Under the pieces are notes generated by a model. That model was given only the letters and a program-made list of their open reading frames with translations. It was not told where the DNA came from and did no database searches. From positions 62,001 through 126,000 of the IMG/VR virus record IMGVR_UViG_3300045541_000131: a stretch of DNA of 64,000 nucleotides. One strand, written 5' to 3'. The position numbers were made by a program, and so were the translations under genes. Of the stretch, positions 7,246-15,984 are shown piece after piece. Source of the stretch: a virus. The first letter of the stretch is position 1. Every line of letters begins with the position of its first letter.

Positions 7246-8776
7246 AAAAACAAGAATTGACATGCAAGCAAAGAATATGGATTATGCCATATTCTTACCT
7301 AGCATTAGCGGGTTTTACCAAGAGCAAGTCAGCAACCAACAGCAGGATCCAAACTGGATTCCTCGGAATCGTATTCCTGCAGAGTTCGAACTTGGGGTAG
7401 AAGGCCTTAACTTCCTTAACAAGGAACAAAGTTATTTCTACTATCCTGATGCATTGTATTCGGCAGGCCATGCACAGCTCAACACTCAAAAGAGCCTTAC
7501 CGAAGAAAGCATGATCCAACAACGAGATCGAAAGAATACTTTTATTCTTGGCGACTCAGGTGGATTCCAGATCGGTAAAGGTGTTATTAACTTTGACTGG
7601 CAGCACTTCTGGGAAAAGCAAGGCGATGCTGGCTATGTAGGCAAAGCAGATAAGACTCGTATGGCCATTCTTAACTGGCTAGAGTTTACTGCTGACTACA
7701 GCATGGTACTTGATATTCCTACTTGGGCGGCCGCTCCTATCAATCAGGAACGCACAGGCCTTAAGACATTCCAAGACTGTCTAAGTGGCACATTGTTTAA
7801 CAATGATTTCTTCCTGCGTAATCGTCAAGGCAAGACCAAGTTCCTGAACGTTCTACAAGGCGGTAACAATGTTGACGCCGAGATTTGGTACGAACAGGTC
7901 AAGCACTATCCCTTCGAAGGTTGGGCTATGGGCGGCAACAACATGAAGGACGTTGATCTCATGTTGCGTCGACTGATTAAACTGCGCGATGAAAAGTTGC
8001 TAGAGCCTGGTCGTGACGTTATTCACTTCCTGGGTACAAGTAAACTTGAACTGGCTTGTTTGCTAACTGCTATTCAACGTAATATTCGCAAGAGTATTAA
8101 TCCTGCTATGAAGGTAACATTTGACTGTGCTAGTCCGTTCTTAGCCACTGCTTATGGTCAGATTTATACTCAACACGTTCATCAGAATAAGCGATTTAGT
8201 TATATCATGGACAAGGCTATAGATGACAAGCGTCTATCAGGTAGCAAGTTGCCTTTCCCATGGGGCAGTCCAATCGGCGAGCGAGTCACTATGGGAGACT
8301 TGTGCTGGTACAAGCCCGGTGATGTTAACAAGTTCGGCAAAGAATGTAAGACATCATGGGACAGTTTCAGCTATGCCATCATGATGGCACATAATGTCTA
8401 TCAGCATATCGAAAGCGTTCAACGTGCCAATATGTTACTAGACTCTGCTTGTAGTTTATATCAACCCGATCCCGGCAAGTTTAGCAAAGCCAAAGGTGTT
8501 AGTGCTGAATTCAGCAATTGGGTACCACGTAGTGTTATCTATGGTGTTGAACTAATCAATCGTGTGTTTGCCAGCGAAACTCCTTACACTGAGCTAGATA
8601 ATGCACAGGCATTGTTAGCAGAACTCAACGGCAAGAAAACTCTTAAGAGCAGTGCCGAAGCATTTGGTGCCTTGTTTGCCAGTGATGACAAGGGCGACGA
8701 CAATGATGCTGAAGCTGCTGAAGCTTGGGACGAAGATCATGCCGAAGAACTGCTAGCGGAGGTTCGTAATGCCTAA
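7232..8776 (+). CDS. dpdA: DpdA-like DNA 7-deazaguanine transglycosylase (TGT superfamily)
   Basis: The protein, about 514 residues, has hallmarks of the tRNA-guanine transglycosylase fold: GDSGGFQIGKG in the first third, VLQGGN in the middle and WAMGGNN then HFLGTSK further on. In DpdA enzymes this barrel exchanges guanine in DNA for a 7-deazaguanine base, which protects phage DNA from restriction. FolE (13986), QueE (17190) and a T-fold protein (6501) in this window could supply the base. The C-terminal 35 residues are strongly acidic and disordered. The start is uncertain: ATG 7232 overlaps the previous gene, and ATG 7262 or 7277 are alternatives. A canonical tRNA TGT is less likely in this context. 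Confidence 0.72.
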   Translation: MSLSKKTRIDMQAKNMDYAIFLPSISGFYQEQVSNQQQDPNWIPRNRIPAEFELGVEGLNFLNKEQSYFYYPDALYSAGHAQLNTQKSLTEESMIQQRDRKNTFILGDSGGFQIGKGVINFDWQHFWEKQGDAGYVGKADKTRMAILNWLEFTADYSMVLDIPTWAAAPINQERTGLKTFQDCLSGTLFNNDFFLRNRQGKTKFLNVLQGGNNVDAEIWYEQVKHYPFEGWAMGGNNMKDVDLMLRRLIKLRDEKLLEPGRDVIHFLGTSKLELACLLTAIQRNIRKSINPAMKVTFDCASPFLATAYGQIYTQHVHQNKRFSYIMDKAIDDKRLSGSKLPFPWGSPIGERVTMGDLCWYKPGDVNKFGKECKTSWDSFSYAIMMAHNVYQHIESVQRANMLLDSACSLYQPDPGKFSKAKGVSAEFSNWVPRSVIYGVELINRVFASETPYTELDNAQALLAELNGKKTLKSSAEAFGALFASDDKGDDNDAEAAEAWDEDHAEELLAEVRNA

Positions 8777-9653
8777 GGCCTTAGTTATTGGCCTAGGCAT
8801 GGGCCAACAGTATCGTGACTGGATGGCAGAGATGGGCTATGAAGTTTTTACCTGTGACATAGACGCAGGTAAAAGCCCCGACTACACCAATATGAATGAA
8901 GCTATATTAGAGCATAAAAACTTTGATATTGTTTATATTGGCACGCCAAACTTTACGCATGAGATATTGGCCTATAATGTAGTTAATAACTGTCGCTTAT
9001 TGCTGATTGAAAAACCCGGTGTCGTTGACAGCATGTCTTGGCGTAACTTGGTCAAGTCTAATCCTAGTACTAGGATTATGATGGTTAAGAACAATCAATA
9101 TCGTCCCGAGATTGCCGAATTTAAACGACTGGCCAGTATGAGCGAGCGTGTATATGTTCGTTGGAACAATCGCAATCGTATTCCTCATCCTGGCAGTTGG
9201 TTTACTACTCGTAGTAAGGCATTTGGCGGTGTCAGTAGGGACTTGATTCCTCACATGTTAAGTTACTACTGTGCGTTGACAAACTATAGCACTGGTGTTA
9301 GACTATTTGCTCAGGCACAACAGCGACATGAACTCAAGGATATTCAAGATACTGATTACGGCAGCGTTAATCATAGTGGTGTTTACGATGTCGACGACTT
9401 CTGTGAATTTGAATTTAAAAATGCCGACACTCGTTGGGTATTAACAGCTAATTGGAAAGATGATCGGGCCGATGACAGTAGCATTACATTTGATGTTTCC
9501 GATCAGATTACAAAGTTTGAATTAGGCCTTTGTCCTAAGGAAGCGTATCAGACTATGATAGAAACTGCTGTGGCAAACCTAAATAATAATATATTCTGGG
9601 AAGAACAATTAGCTCAGGATCTTTGGATACACAAACAAATCGAACATCTATGA
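8769..9653 (+). CDS. Gfo/Idh/MocA-type NAD(P)-dependent oxidoreductase
   Basis: The 294-residue protein opens with a Rossmann strand and GLGMG loop (8-12), then YIGTPNFTHE and LLIEKPG, the EKP motif being the catalytic-lysine signature of this family. Such enzymes oxidise or reduce sugars, often sugar nucleotides. It begins inside the dpdA stop region and is followed at an ATGA overlap by an MDR dehydrogenase, a pairing common in sugar or polyol pathways. The substrate is unknown; a role in the phage glycan block (8.8-13.9 kb) is inferred from neighbours. Confidence 0.8.
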   Translation: MPKALVIGLGMGQQYRDWMAEMGYEVFTCDIDAGKSPDYTNMNEAILEHKNFDIVYIGTPNFTHEILAYNVVNNCRLLLIEKPGVVDSMSWRNLVKSNPSTRIMMVKNNQYRPEIAEFKRLASMSERVYVRWNNRNRIPHPGSWFTTRSKAFGGVSRDLIPHMLSYYCALTNYSTGVRLFAQAQQRHELKDIQDTDYGSVNHSGVYDVDDFCEFEFKNADTRWVLTANWKDDRADDSSITFDVSDQITKFELGLCPKEAYQTMIETAVANLNNNIFWEEQLAQDLWIHKQIEHL

Positions 9654-10546
9654 ATAGAGTATTAGCAACTACAGGGCAAGGTCAGTTCGTTGAAACTGAA
9701 TATACCGGCAGCTTAGATATTGAACCTAATCAGATTCTTGTTGAATCTGTAATGACTGGCGTATGTCGCAGTGACATTGATATGATGCAGGGCAACTTTG
9801 GTCCGTTGCCTATTAATATGCAGGGACACGAAGGATTAGGTCGTGTCATCGAAATTGGAAAGGAAGTAAAAGATGTTATCGTTGGAGACTATGTTGCAAC
9901 CCGAGGCGAACCAGCCTATGCCGACAGATATGTTGTTCGTCATAGAGAATATGTTAGGGTTCCAGAGGCTCATCCTCGATTTATATTGGAACCAGTGGCT
10001 TGCGGCATCAACGTTATACATCAACCTATTCGAGAAATCGCTGAACGCAGTGGGCCAGGACGTAAACTCCTAATCCTTGGCAGTGGCTTTTTGGCTTGGG
10101 TGGCTTATAACACTATCATGCTCAATCACTTAGAATTCGATATTACTGTTATTGGCAACAGTAATAAAGAACTTTGGGGACAACAACTGGCTCTATACTA
10201 CGGCGGCAAGTTTGATGTTGTTATTGATTTAAGTAGTAGAGATGATGTGTTTACCAAAGACATCCTACGCAATGAAGCATTGGTAGTATTTGGTGTTGAG
10301 AAAAAGATAACCACATCATTTGCCAATTTACTTTGGAAAGCCTGTACTATAGTATTTCCCAGCCCCAGAACTGACAAGTTTTACCAATGTATGGCAGATG
10401 CGGCTCGTTGGATAGAGGATGGCGATATTGATGTTGACACCTTCTGGACCAAAGTCTATAATAGGGATACCGAATGGCAGCAGGCATTTACCGACGGAGT
10501 AAACCGCCCCGAAGGTTACAGCAGAGGATATATTAAATGGCTTTGA
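9650..10546 (+). CDS. Medium-chain (zinc-type) alcohol/polyol dehydrogenase
   Basis: The start ATG 9650 overlaps the previous stop (ATGA). The 298-residue protein has the GroES-like N-terminal domain with GVCRSDID and QGHEGLGRV (the GHE zinc/catalytic motif), and a Rossmann domain beginning LLILGSGFLA, where the usual GxGxxG is slightly altered (GSGFLA). It is shorter than typical MDR enzymes of about 340-350 residues. It probably oxidises a sugar alcohol or acts on a sugar nucleotide together with the adjacent Gfo/Idh enzyme. Confidence 0.75.
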   Translation: MNRVLATTGQGQFVETEYTGSLDIEPNQILVESVMTGVCRSDIDMMQGNFGPLPINMQGHEGLGRVIEIGKEVKDVIVGDYVATRGEPAYADRYVVRHREYVRVPEAHPRFILEPVACGINVIHQPIREIAERSGPGRKLLILGSGFLAWVAYNTIMLNHLEFDITVIGNSNKELWGQQLALYYGGKFDVVIDLSSRDDVFTKDILRNEALVVFGVEKKITTSFANLLWKACTIVFPSPRTDKFYQCMADAARWIEDGDIDVDTFWTKVYNRDTEWQQAFTDGVNRPEGYSRGYIKWL

Positions 10547-11055
10547 ATACCGCAGAACGAAAGAACATTGTTTACTTTACTGGATATGAGGTAGAGCATA
10601 CCGTTTGTTATGGTATGAAAACTTTGTTTGTTGTAGGCACACCGCCCTTGGCAGAAATTCTTGAACGAGCACGACAAGACCCTGAAATCAAGCAAATCTA
10701 TTTTGGCACCAGTCAAAGTTTTACACCTCGCGAAACTAGTGAGTGGAGGACCTGGGATGATCGTATTACAGGTTGTTTAAATGCAGATTATTGGGTTACA
10801 CTAGACTTTGATTCGTCGTATGCTCAAGAAATGCACGAAGAAGGTTGGTGTGAGCATGACAAATTCGTGCCTATGATCAGTGTTAAGCTGCCTTATATTA
10901 AACTCTATAACTATAATACAACACTTAAGATTGATGATAATACATGGGGTGCTACTAACCCTGGTGTATGGACACACCAACTGCATGATTTGATGAGTAA
11001 GGACAAATATACCTACTGGGATCAATACACACAGGATACACCAACTAATGAGTAA
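10537..11055 (+). CDS. Hypothetical protein, 172 aa
   Basis: The family is not recognised. The N-terminus includes EVEHTVCYGMKTLFVVG, then a LAEILERARQDPEIKQIYFG segment that looks like an alpha/beta unit, and a C-terminal Trp/Tyr-rich tail. It overlaps the genes on both sides by 8-10 bases, so it is translated with the glycan block. A nucleotide- or sugar-binding accessory role is conceivable but not shown. Confidence 0.6.
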   Translation: MALNTAERKNIVYFTGYEVEHTVCYGMKTLFVVGTPPLAEILERARQDPEIKQIYFGTSQSFTPRETSEWRTWDDRITGCLNADYWVTLDFDSSYAQEMHEEGWCEHDKFVPMISVKLPYIKLYNYNTTLKIDDNTWGATNPGVWTHQLHDLMSKDKYTYWDQYTQDTPTNE

Positions 11056-12151
11056 TATATTTTTAGTTGACTTAGAAGCTGTCGAGACACGCTACACAGG
11101 ACAATGGAAGCATCATGTTCCCGAACTACTTAAAAAAGCAGGACATCAAGTTCAAGTTATCAGTGGCCCTGAAGACATTCCTAGTGCCACTACTCCTGGG
11201 GCCTTTCTTAATTTTGGCGGCACTAATATCTATAAGTCTCGACAAGTTGAGCAAATGGGTCGTTTATTTTGCTCCGGAGCAGTTAGGCCTGGTGATCATT
11301 TTCTTTTTACTGATGCTTGGCATCCTGGTATCATAAACTTAAAGTACATGAGTGAACTGTTGCAGATTCCTGTGACAATTCATGCATTATGGCATGCTGG
11401 CAGTTATGATCCGCATGACTTTCTAGGACGCCTTATCGGTGATGAGCCTTGGGTTCGTTATGCAGAAAAAAGTTTTTATCATGCCATTGACCATAACTAC
11501 TTTGCCACAGCCTTTCATATCGATATGTTTGTGCGTAATCTTCTTAATGACAATGGCTCTGCAGAAAATCCTTGGTTAGAAGATGACTTGGACATGATTA
11601 TGGCTAGCCAATCTGCCAAGTTTGTTCGCACAGGTTGGCCCATGGAATATATGGAAGCAACGCTAACTCCATACAAAAATATGACTAAGCGTGATCTTAT
11701 TTTATTTCCGCATCGTATCGCACCCGAGAAGCAAGTTGATATCTTTAGAGACTTAAAGCAACATTTGCCTCAGTATGAGTTTGTTGTTTGTCAAGATCAT
11801 CAGTTGACTAAGAATGAATATCATAACTTGCTAGGCCAAGCAAAACTAGTATTCAGTGCCAACTTACAAGAAACACTGGGTATCAGTTGTTATGAAGGTG
11901 CCATTGTTGATGCTATTCCAATGGTGCCTGATAGGCTAAGTTATCGAGAAATGTATTTCGAAAGTTTTAAGTATCCTAGTAAGTGGACAGAAAGTTTCGA
12001 TGCTTATTCTGTTTATCGACCGGATCTCTGCAGAAAGATCATGGAGCATATGGATCATTATGAAACTCGTTTGCCCATGCTTAAAAAGCAAACACAGTCG
12101 CTGACAGAACATTTTTTCAGCGCCAACAAGCTCTTGGAGAACATTAAGTGA
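11048..12151 (+). CDS. GT-B type glycosyltransferase (family 1/4-like)
   Basis: The 367-residue protein has two halves. The N-terminal one has KHHVPELLKKAGHQVQV, a typical acceptor-domain beta-alpha unit. The C-terminal one carries FPHRIAPEKQVDIF (the P-H-R-..K strand-loop) and SANLQETLGISCYEGAIVDA, the E-x7-E-like nucleotide-sugar binding signature of GT4 enzymes. It would transfer a sugar from an NDP-sugar to DNA, glycan or protein. In T4 phages GT-B enzymes glucosylate modified cytosine, but the neighbouring sugar-nucleotide genes point equally to a glycan. It is coupled by an 8-base overlap upstream and GTGA downstream. Confidence 0.78.
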   Translation: MSNIFLVDLEAVETRYTGQWKHHVPELLKKAGHQVQVISGPEDIPSATTPGAFLNFGGTNIYKSRQVEQMGRLFCSGAVRPGDHFLFTDAWHPGIINLKYMSELLQIPVTIHALWHAGSYDPHDFLGRLIGDEPWVRYAEKSFYHAIDHNYFATAFHIDMFVRNLLNDNGSAENPWLEDDLDMIMASQSAKFVRTGWPMEYMEATLTPYKNMTKRDLILFPHRIAPEKQVDIFRDLKQHLPQYEFVVCQDHQLTKNEYHNLLGQAKLVFSANLQETLGISCYEGAIVDAIPMVPDRLSYREMYFESFKYPSKWTESFDAYSVYRPDLCRKIMEHMDHYETRLPMLKKQTQSLTEHFFSANKLLENIK

Positions 12152-12528
12152 TTAAAGTAATTTTCACTGGCGGCCAGCCTAATATGTATCAGCTTGATCG
12201 CAGTTATAGTTTACCAAGTGTTACTGGCCAAGTTCGCTGGAACGGTTCTAGTAAATGTTTTGAAGTATGCGACAATAACAATGGCAATTATTCAGCCAGT
12301 GGTGGTTGGATGAAAATTGACAATACCATTGAAATGAATACTAACGGTCCTGACATTTGGGAAATGCATCGCTGGATCGAAGAAAAGAAACGAGAAGAGG
12401 CTGAACTCAAGGCACTACGCACTAAATACCCAGCACTAGACGAAGCTTACAATCACTACAATCTTATTAAGGAATTAGTTAAGGCTGGCCCTGAATACAG
12501 TAATGAAAAGGAACCCAATCGTCCATGA
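12148..12528 (+). CDS. Hypothetical protein, 126 aa
   Basis: This starts at GTG 12148 within the stop of the glycosyltransferase (GTGA). The first half is beta-rich with many Asn/Gly (CDNNNGNYSASGGW, about 41-54); the second half is a charged helix (EEKKREEAELKALR) with coiled-coil character. No family is recognised. It overlaps the cytidylyltransferase gene by four bases. Confidence 0.6.
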   Translation: MIKVIFTGGQPNMYQLDRSYSLPSVTGQVRWNGSSKCFEVCDNNNGNYSASGGWMKIDNTIEMNTNGPDIWEMHRWIEEKKREEAELKALRTKYPALDEAYNHYNLIKELVKAGPEYSNEKEPNRP

Positions 12529-12998
12529 TTTTCAATAAAGTTCGTGAGCTTAAAGATAAAGGCCTAAAAATCGGCATAACTTTTAGCACATTTGATCTGC
12601 TGCATGCAGGACATATTGCTATGTTAGCGGAGGCAAAAAATCACTGCGATTACTTGATTGTCGGTCTACAAACTGATCCTACTATTGATCGTCCCGGCAC
12701 AAAGAACAAACCTGTTCAAAGTGTCGTTGAGCGACAAATACAACTAGCTGCTGTTCGGTATGTTGACGAAATAGTAGTTTATCAAACAGAACAAGATTTG
12801 CTAGACATTATTCTTACTCTGCCTATTGATGTAAGAATCTTGGGCGTCGAATATCGTGACAAAGACTTCACTGGTAGATCGCAAGGACTTACTAGAAATA
12901 TCGAACATATCTATAATCGCCGTGATCATAGTTTCAGTTCTAGTAATCTTCGCAAGCGTGTCGTCGAAGCAGAATTAATGAAAGAATTAAAACAATGA
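12525..12998 (+). CDS. Cytidylyltransferase-like nucleotidyltransferase (TagD/HldE-C type)
   Basis: The 157-residue protein has the HxGH nucleotide-binding motif as STFDLLHAGHIAML (about 21-34) and a C-terminal SSSNLRKRV matching the ISSS/T-x-R signature of this superfamily. Such enzymes couple CTP or ATP to a phosphorylated alcohol or sugar (glycerol-3-phosphate, heptose-phosphate). It is coupled by four-base overlaps to genes on both sides and is followed by a UDP-glucose dehydrogenase-like gene, so it probably makes an activated sugar or polyol for the glycan block. Confidence 0.85.
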   Translation: MIFNKVRELKDKGLKIGITFSTFDLLHAGHIAMLAEAKNHCDYLIVGLQTDPTIDRPGTKNKPVQSVVERQIQLAAVRYVDEIVVYQTEQDLLDIILTLPIDVRILGVEYRDKDFTGRSQGLTRNIEHIYNRRDHSFSSSNLRKRVVEAELMKELKQ

Positions 12999-13918
12999 GA
13001 ATTGGTGTTATTGGATATGGATACGTAGGTAAAGCAGTTGCGGCTGCACATGACAGAAACTTGATTATGGTCAATGACCCATATGCTTTAGAAGAATGGG
13101 AACAGTATACCATTGATCAAATTAAAGAACATACTGGCTGGGTGTATGTTTGTGTCCCGACCCCGATGGCAGAAGATGGTAGTTGCGACACTAGTATTCT
13201 GCAAGGAGTATTGGATAGTTTAGCGGATTACGAAGGTATTGTTATTAGCAAATGTACCGCACCACCAGAATTTTACATTAATATTTCCAAAGAGTGCGGA
13301 AAATATAAAAAGTATAAATTCCGTTTAATTCATATGCCCGAGTTCTTAACCGCGGCCAATGCTCTGCACGATTATATGCATCCTGAACTAATTGTCATTG
13401 GAGGTAATGCCCACGATACCAGTTATGTTTCTCAATTTGTTATCGCTACTGATATGACCTATAAAACCAAGGCTAAGGTTATTAGAACAGACATCGGTAG
13501 TGCGGCCGCTATGAAATATTATGCCAATAGTTGGTTAGCCACTAAGGTTGTGTTTAATAATCAATTTGCCAAATGGTGTGAAAGCCAAGGTGTAAATTGG
13601 AATGATATGGCCGAAGTTTGCAAAGAAGATCAGAGATTAGGTAAAAGTCATTATCGTGTTCCTGGCGAAAATGGTGATGTTGGCTATGGTGGCGCTTGTT
13701 TTCCTAAAGATGTTAGTGCTATTTTGACATCGGCTGGAAAAAAGAATGTTGATATGAGTCTATTACAAAAGCAAGTTGATATTAATAATCAAATGCGAGA
13801 GCAACAGAGATTAGAACGGGAAGAGGCCGAACGACTTAAGAGTTCAATTCCAACTCGCCGAAATCGAAACGAAATTCCTCGTGGGCCGATTGCTCGACAA
13901 CCTCGCCGAAATCGTTGA
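12995..13918 (+). CDS. UDP-glucose/GDP-mannose dehydrogenase family protein
   Basis: The 307-residue protein starts with a Rossmann loop GYGYVGKA (7-14), has VPTPM near the NAD site, and GYGGACFPKD, the motif holding the family's catalytic Cys. Family members oxidise UDP-sugars to uronic acids in two NAD-dependent steps. Usual length is about 390-440, and here the third (UDP-binding) domain is mostly missing: after residue about 250 a Glu/Arg-rich tail follows (QQRLEREEAERLK). Whether it still binds a UDP-sugar is open. Its TGA stop lies inside the -35 box of the folE promoter. Confidence 0.8.
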   Translation: MRIGVIGYGYVGKAVAAAHDRNLIMVNDPYALEEWEQYTIDQIKEHTGWVYVCVPTPMAEDGSCDTSILQGVLDSLADYEGIVISKCTAPPEFYINISKECGKYKKYKFRLIHMPEFLTAANALHDYMHPELIVIGGNAHDTSYVSQFVIATDMTYKTKAKVIRTDIGSAAAMKYYANSWLATKVVFNNQFAKWCESQGVNWNDMAEVCKEDQRLGKSHYRVPGENGDVGYGGACFPKDVSAILTSAGKKNVDMSLLQKQVDINNQMREQQRLEREEAERLKSSIPTRRNRNEIPRGPIARQPRRNR

Positions 13919-13943
13919 CTATGCCTAAATACTATTGTATAAT
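13915..13943 (+). promoter_or_regulatory. Sigma70-like promoter of folE
   Basis: TTGACT (13915-13920), a 17-base spacer and TATAAT (13938-13943). The stop codon of the upstream gene (TGA, 13916-13918) is part of the -35 box. Confidence 0.75.
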
Positions 13944-13985
13944 CTAAATATACGTGTGACCCACCACAATAACTCGGAGAATAAA

Positions 13986-14687
13986 TTGACAGATACAAGT
14001 AAAAACCTAAGCCAAATCCTTCGCGAACGAATGAAGGCCGACAACAAACGATTCTGGGCCGGAGACAACATTAGTGACTACATTGCGCCCAGTGACAAAG
14101 AACACTTAATCAACGAAGCTACTAAAGCCTTTGAACAAGTATTGGACACTCTGCTAATTGACAGGGAAACTGATCCAAATAGTAAAGGTACAGCGCGGCG
14201 TCTTGCCAAGATGTACTTTAATGAGATAATGAGTGGTCGATATGAACCAAGGCCGGATGCGACAAGTTTTCCCAACGATTCGGTGGATCGTTACGAAGGC
14301 ATGCTAGTTGTTCGTAGTGAACTTCGTAGTATGTGTAGCCATCATCACCAGCCGGTGTCGGGAGTTGCTTATATTGGTATCATTGCTGCCGAGAAGCTTA
14401 TTGGCCTTAGCAAGTATACTCGTATTGCTCAATGGTGTGCTCGTCGCGGTACACTACAAGAAGAATTGGCTAATGACATTGCCAGAGAAATTGAAAAAGC
14501 TACTGGTGCCAAGAACCTGGGTGTTTATATTCAAGCCACACACGGATGCTGTGAAAATCGTGGCATTATGGCACATAGTAGTCTAACACAAACTACAGTA
14601 CTGAAAGGTTCTTTTAAAGAAGATCCGGGTGCTAAAAAAGAATTCTTTGACAATATTAAACTTCAGCAAGAGTTTGCTCCGAGGTAA
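13986..14687 (+). CDS. folE: GTP cyclohydrolase I
   Basis: This enzyme converts GTP to dihydroneopterin triphosphate, the first step toward 7-deazaguanines (and folate). TTG 13986 is chosen because CGGAGA sits just upstream; the frame is open further up only through the promoter. The 233 residues include the zinc ligands C117 and H120 in CSHHH and C188 in THGCC, plus GLSKYTRIAQWCARR (140-154). Together with QueE and the DpdA-like protein it points to phage DNA modification. It is driven by its own sigma70-like promoter. Confidence 0.93.
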   Translation: MTDTSKNLSQILRERMKADNKRFWAGDNISDYIAPSDKEHLINEATKAFEQVLDTLLIDRETDPNSKGTARRLAKMYFNEIMSGRYEPRPDATSFPNDSVDRYEGMLVVRSELRSMCSHHHQPVSGVAYIGIIAAEKLIGLSKYTRIAQWCARRGTLQEELANDIAREIEKATGAKNLGVYIQATHGCCENRGIMAHSSLTQTTVLKGSFKEDPGAKKEFFDNIKLQQEFAPR

Positions 14688-14689
14688 TT

Positions 14690-14875
14690 ATGAAAGATCC
14701 TATTGTGCAAGAATTGGTCGATGATCTTAAAAATTCTGTTGCTCGTGTCAATGCATTGATGGCAGAACTACAAAATCACAGCGTTGAAGTGCGTATAGAA
14801 TATAGAGACAGAAAAGGCGATGAACCACAGCGTATAAATTTGTGGCGTATTCAACAGCATAATGACTACCTCTAA
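14690..14875 (+). CDS. Small hypothetical protein, 61 aa
   Basis: It begins two bases after the folE stop. The N-terminal half is a predicted helix with heptad-like leucines/valines (IVQELVDDLKNSVARVNALM), and the rest is charged, ending HNDYL. The role is unknown. It overlaps the next gene by 14 bases. Confidence 0.55.
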   Translation: MKDPIVQELVDDLKNSVARVNALMAELQNHSVEVRIEYRDRKGDEPQRINLWRIQQHNDYL

Positions 14876-15227
14876 CAATATCGGAATCTATCATGTCACC
14901 GGTGGCGGCACAGGGATTAATTATCCTAATTCTGCTATTGCCAATGGGCAATATACAATCTCTGCCAGCAATAACCTAGGAATAGGACAAACACAACAAA
15001 GTGGAATAACTATAATGGCACCTGACGGCGAAGCGATTATAACCTTTCATACAGATGGCAGGATAGAAACAAAAGGCGGTTCAATACAGGCTCGAGATCT
15101 AACCGCAGTAATTAAACTAATGAAGCGTATGATGACTGACATGGCCAATGATGAAGAACTCGCCAAGAAGTTTCCTTACATCAAGGATGCTGCTCACGAG
15201 TGGGTTATGGATGAACTAAGGAAGTAA
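14862..15227 (+). CDS. Hypothetical protein, 121 aa, Gly/Thr-rich N-terminus
   Basis: The first 60 residues are low in charge and rich in Gly, Asn, Thr and Ile (YHVTGGGTGINYPNSA; SNNLGIGQTQQSGIT), resembling beta-structured fibre or carbohydrate-binding segments. The C-terminal 50 residues are helical and charged (KLMKRMMTDMANDEELAKK). Similar two-part proteins occur as minor phage proteins, but no function is assigned. Confidence 0.55.
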   Translation: MTTSNNIGIYHVTGGGTGINYPNSAIANGQYTISASNNLGIGQTQQSGITIMAPDGEAIITFHTDGRIETKGGSIQARDLTAVIKLMKRMMTDMANDEELAKKFPYIKDAAHEWVMDELRK

Positions 15228-15228
15228 G

Positions 15229-15597
15229 ATGAATATAGAAAAGTATTTTAGTTTTTACGGATCAGCAACACGGTCTGAATATTGGGGAGTGCAAATAATT
15301 TCTTATATTGTATTCTTTGTCTTTGCAATGATGGCTGCTTTAATCAGCACTGCATTGGGACCTTCCGGCGTTATTGCAGTAGGTGTTTTTATCTTTTTAT
15401 TGATTGTTCCACTAACTTGGATTGTAATGGCAACTACAGCAAGACGATGCAGGGACGCAGGCATTAATCCATGGTTTACTGCTGCAATTTTTATCCCGTA
15501 CCTGGCTATTATTCCGTGGATAGTTTTTGGATGTTTATCAACTGTAAAAGGAGAACAAAATGGTAACAAAGAAGAAAGCAACACCAGTGTCAACTGA
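15229..15597 (+). CDS. DUF805-family inner membrane protein
   Basis: The 122-residue protein shows the DUF805 pattern: an N-terminal YFSFYGSATRSEYWG (the F-x-G-R/S..R-x-E-W-W/Y-W-like block), hydrophobic helices at about 22-42, 45-67 and 82-104, and RRCRDAGINPW in place of the usual RRxHDxGxSGWW. DUF805 proteins are small bacterial membrane proteins of unknown role. A phage copy may have come from a host. Its 3' end overlaps the next gene by 38 bases. Confidence 0.8.
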   Translation: MNIEKYFSFYGSATRSEYWGVQIISYIVFFVFAMMAALISTALGPSGVIAVGVFIFLLIVPLTWIVMATTARRCRDAGINPWFTAAIFIPYLAIIPWIVFGCLSTVKGEQNGNKEESNTSVN

Positions 15598-15844
15598 CCC
15601 GGTGATTGTCAAAGGCAGTCATCTCACAGTGACAACGTGGGCCAATGGTCGCACCGAACTTAAATGGGACGACGAAGCATTGCTGAAAGATGTGCAAAAT
15701 GCTGTTCTAAAATACGAGTCAAATATTCCAGCAACTTCATCAAAGCCTGCTAAAAAGGTTGCGGCGAAGATGACTGTCGACAAAAAAGAACCAGCAAAGA
15801 AAACTGCTGCCAAAAAGACTACACCTAAGAAAACTAAAAAATGA
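15560..15844 (+). CDS. Lys/Ala-rich basic protein, possible DNA-binding tail
   Basis: The first 50 residues form a compact segment (VTTWANGRTELKWDDEALLKDV), followed by a 40-residue tail of Lys-Ala-Thr-Pro repeats (KKVAAK, KKTAAKKTTPKKTKK) like a histone H1 or HU-type tail. Such tails usually bind nucleic acid. ATG 15560 follows GGAG at 15550-15553, inside the end of the DUF805 gene. The stop overlaps the next small gene (ATGA). Confidence 0.65.
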   Translation: MVTKKKATPVSTDPVIVKGSHLTVTTWANGRTELKWDDEALLKDVQNAVLKYESNIPATSSKPAKKVAAKMTVDKKEPAKKTAAKKTTPKKTKK

Positions 15845-15984
15845 TCTTCTTAACTATTTTGATCTTTTTATTAGGATTTGCCTGCATGATTTTGGCTGCT
15901 GCCAAGGGTTGGATTAAACCTGGCTGTGCAGGCGACTGTTATCAGGGTCGCAGGGCTTGCAATTGTAGAGGACGCAATGACTAA
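15841..15984 (+). CDS. Small membrane protein with Cys/Arg-rich tail, 47 aa
   Basis: Starting inside the previous stop codon (ATGA), this short gene encodes one transmembrane helix (MIFLTILIFLLGFACMILAA) and a tail with four Cys residues (CAGDC, RRACNCRGRND). The arrangement looks like a single-pass membrane protein exposing a metal- or disulfide-forming tail. It ends eight bases into the phosphoribosyltransferase gene. Identity is unknown; coding is supported by coupling on both sides. Confidence 0.6.
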   Translation: MIFLTILIFLLGFACMILAAAKGWIKPGCAGDCYQGRRACNCRGRND

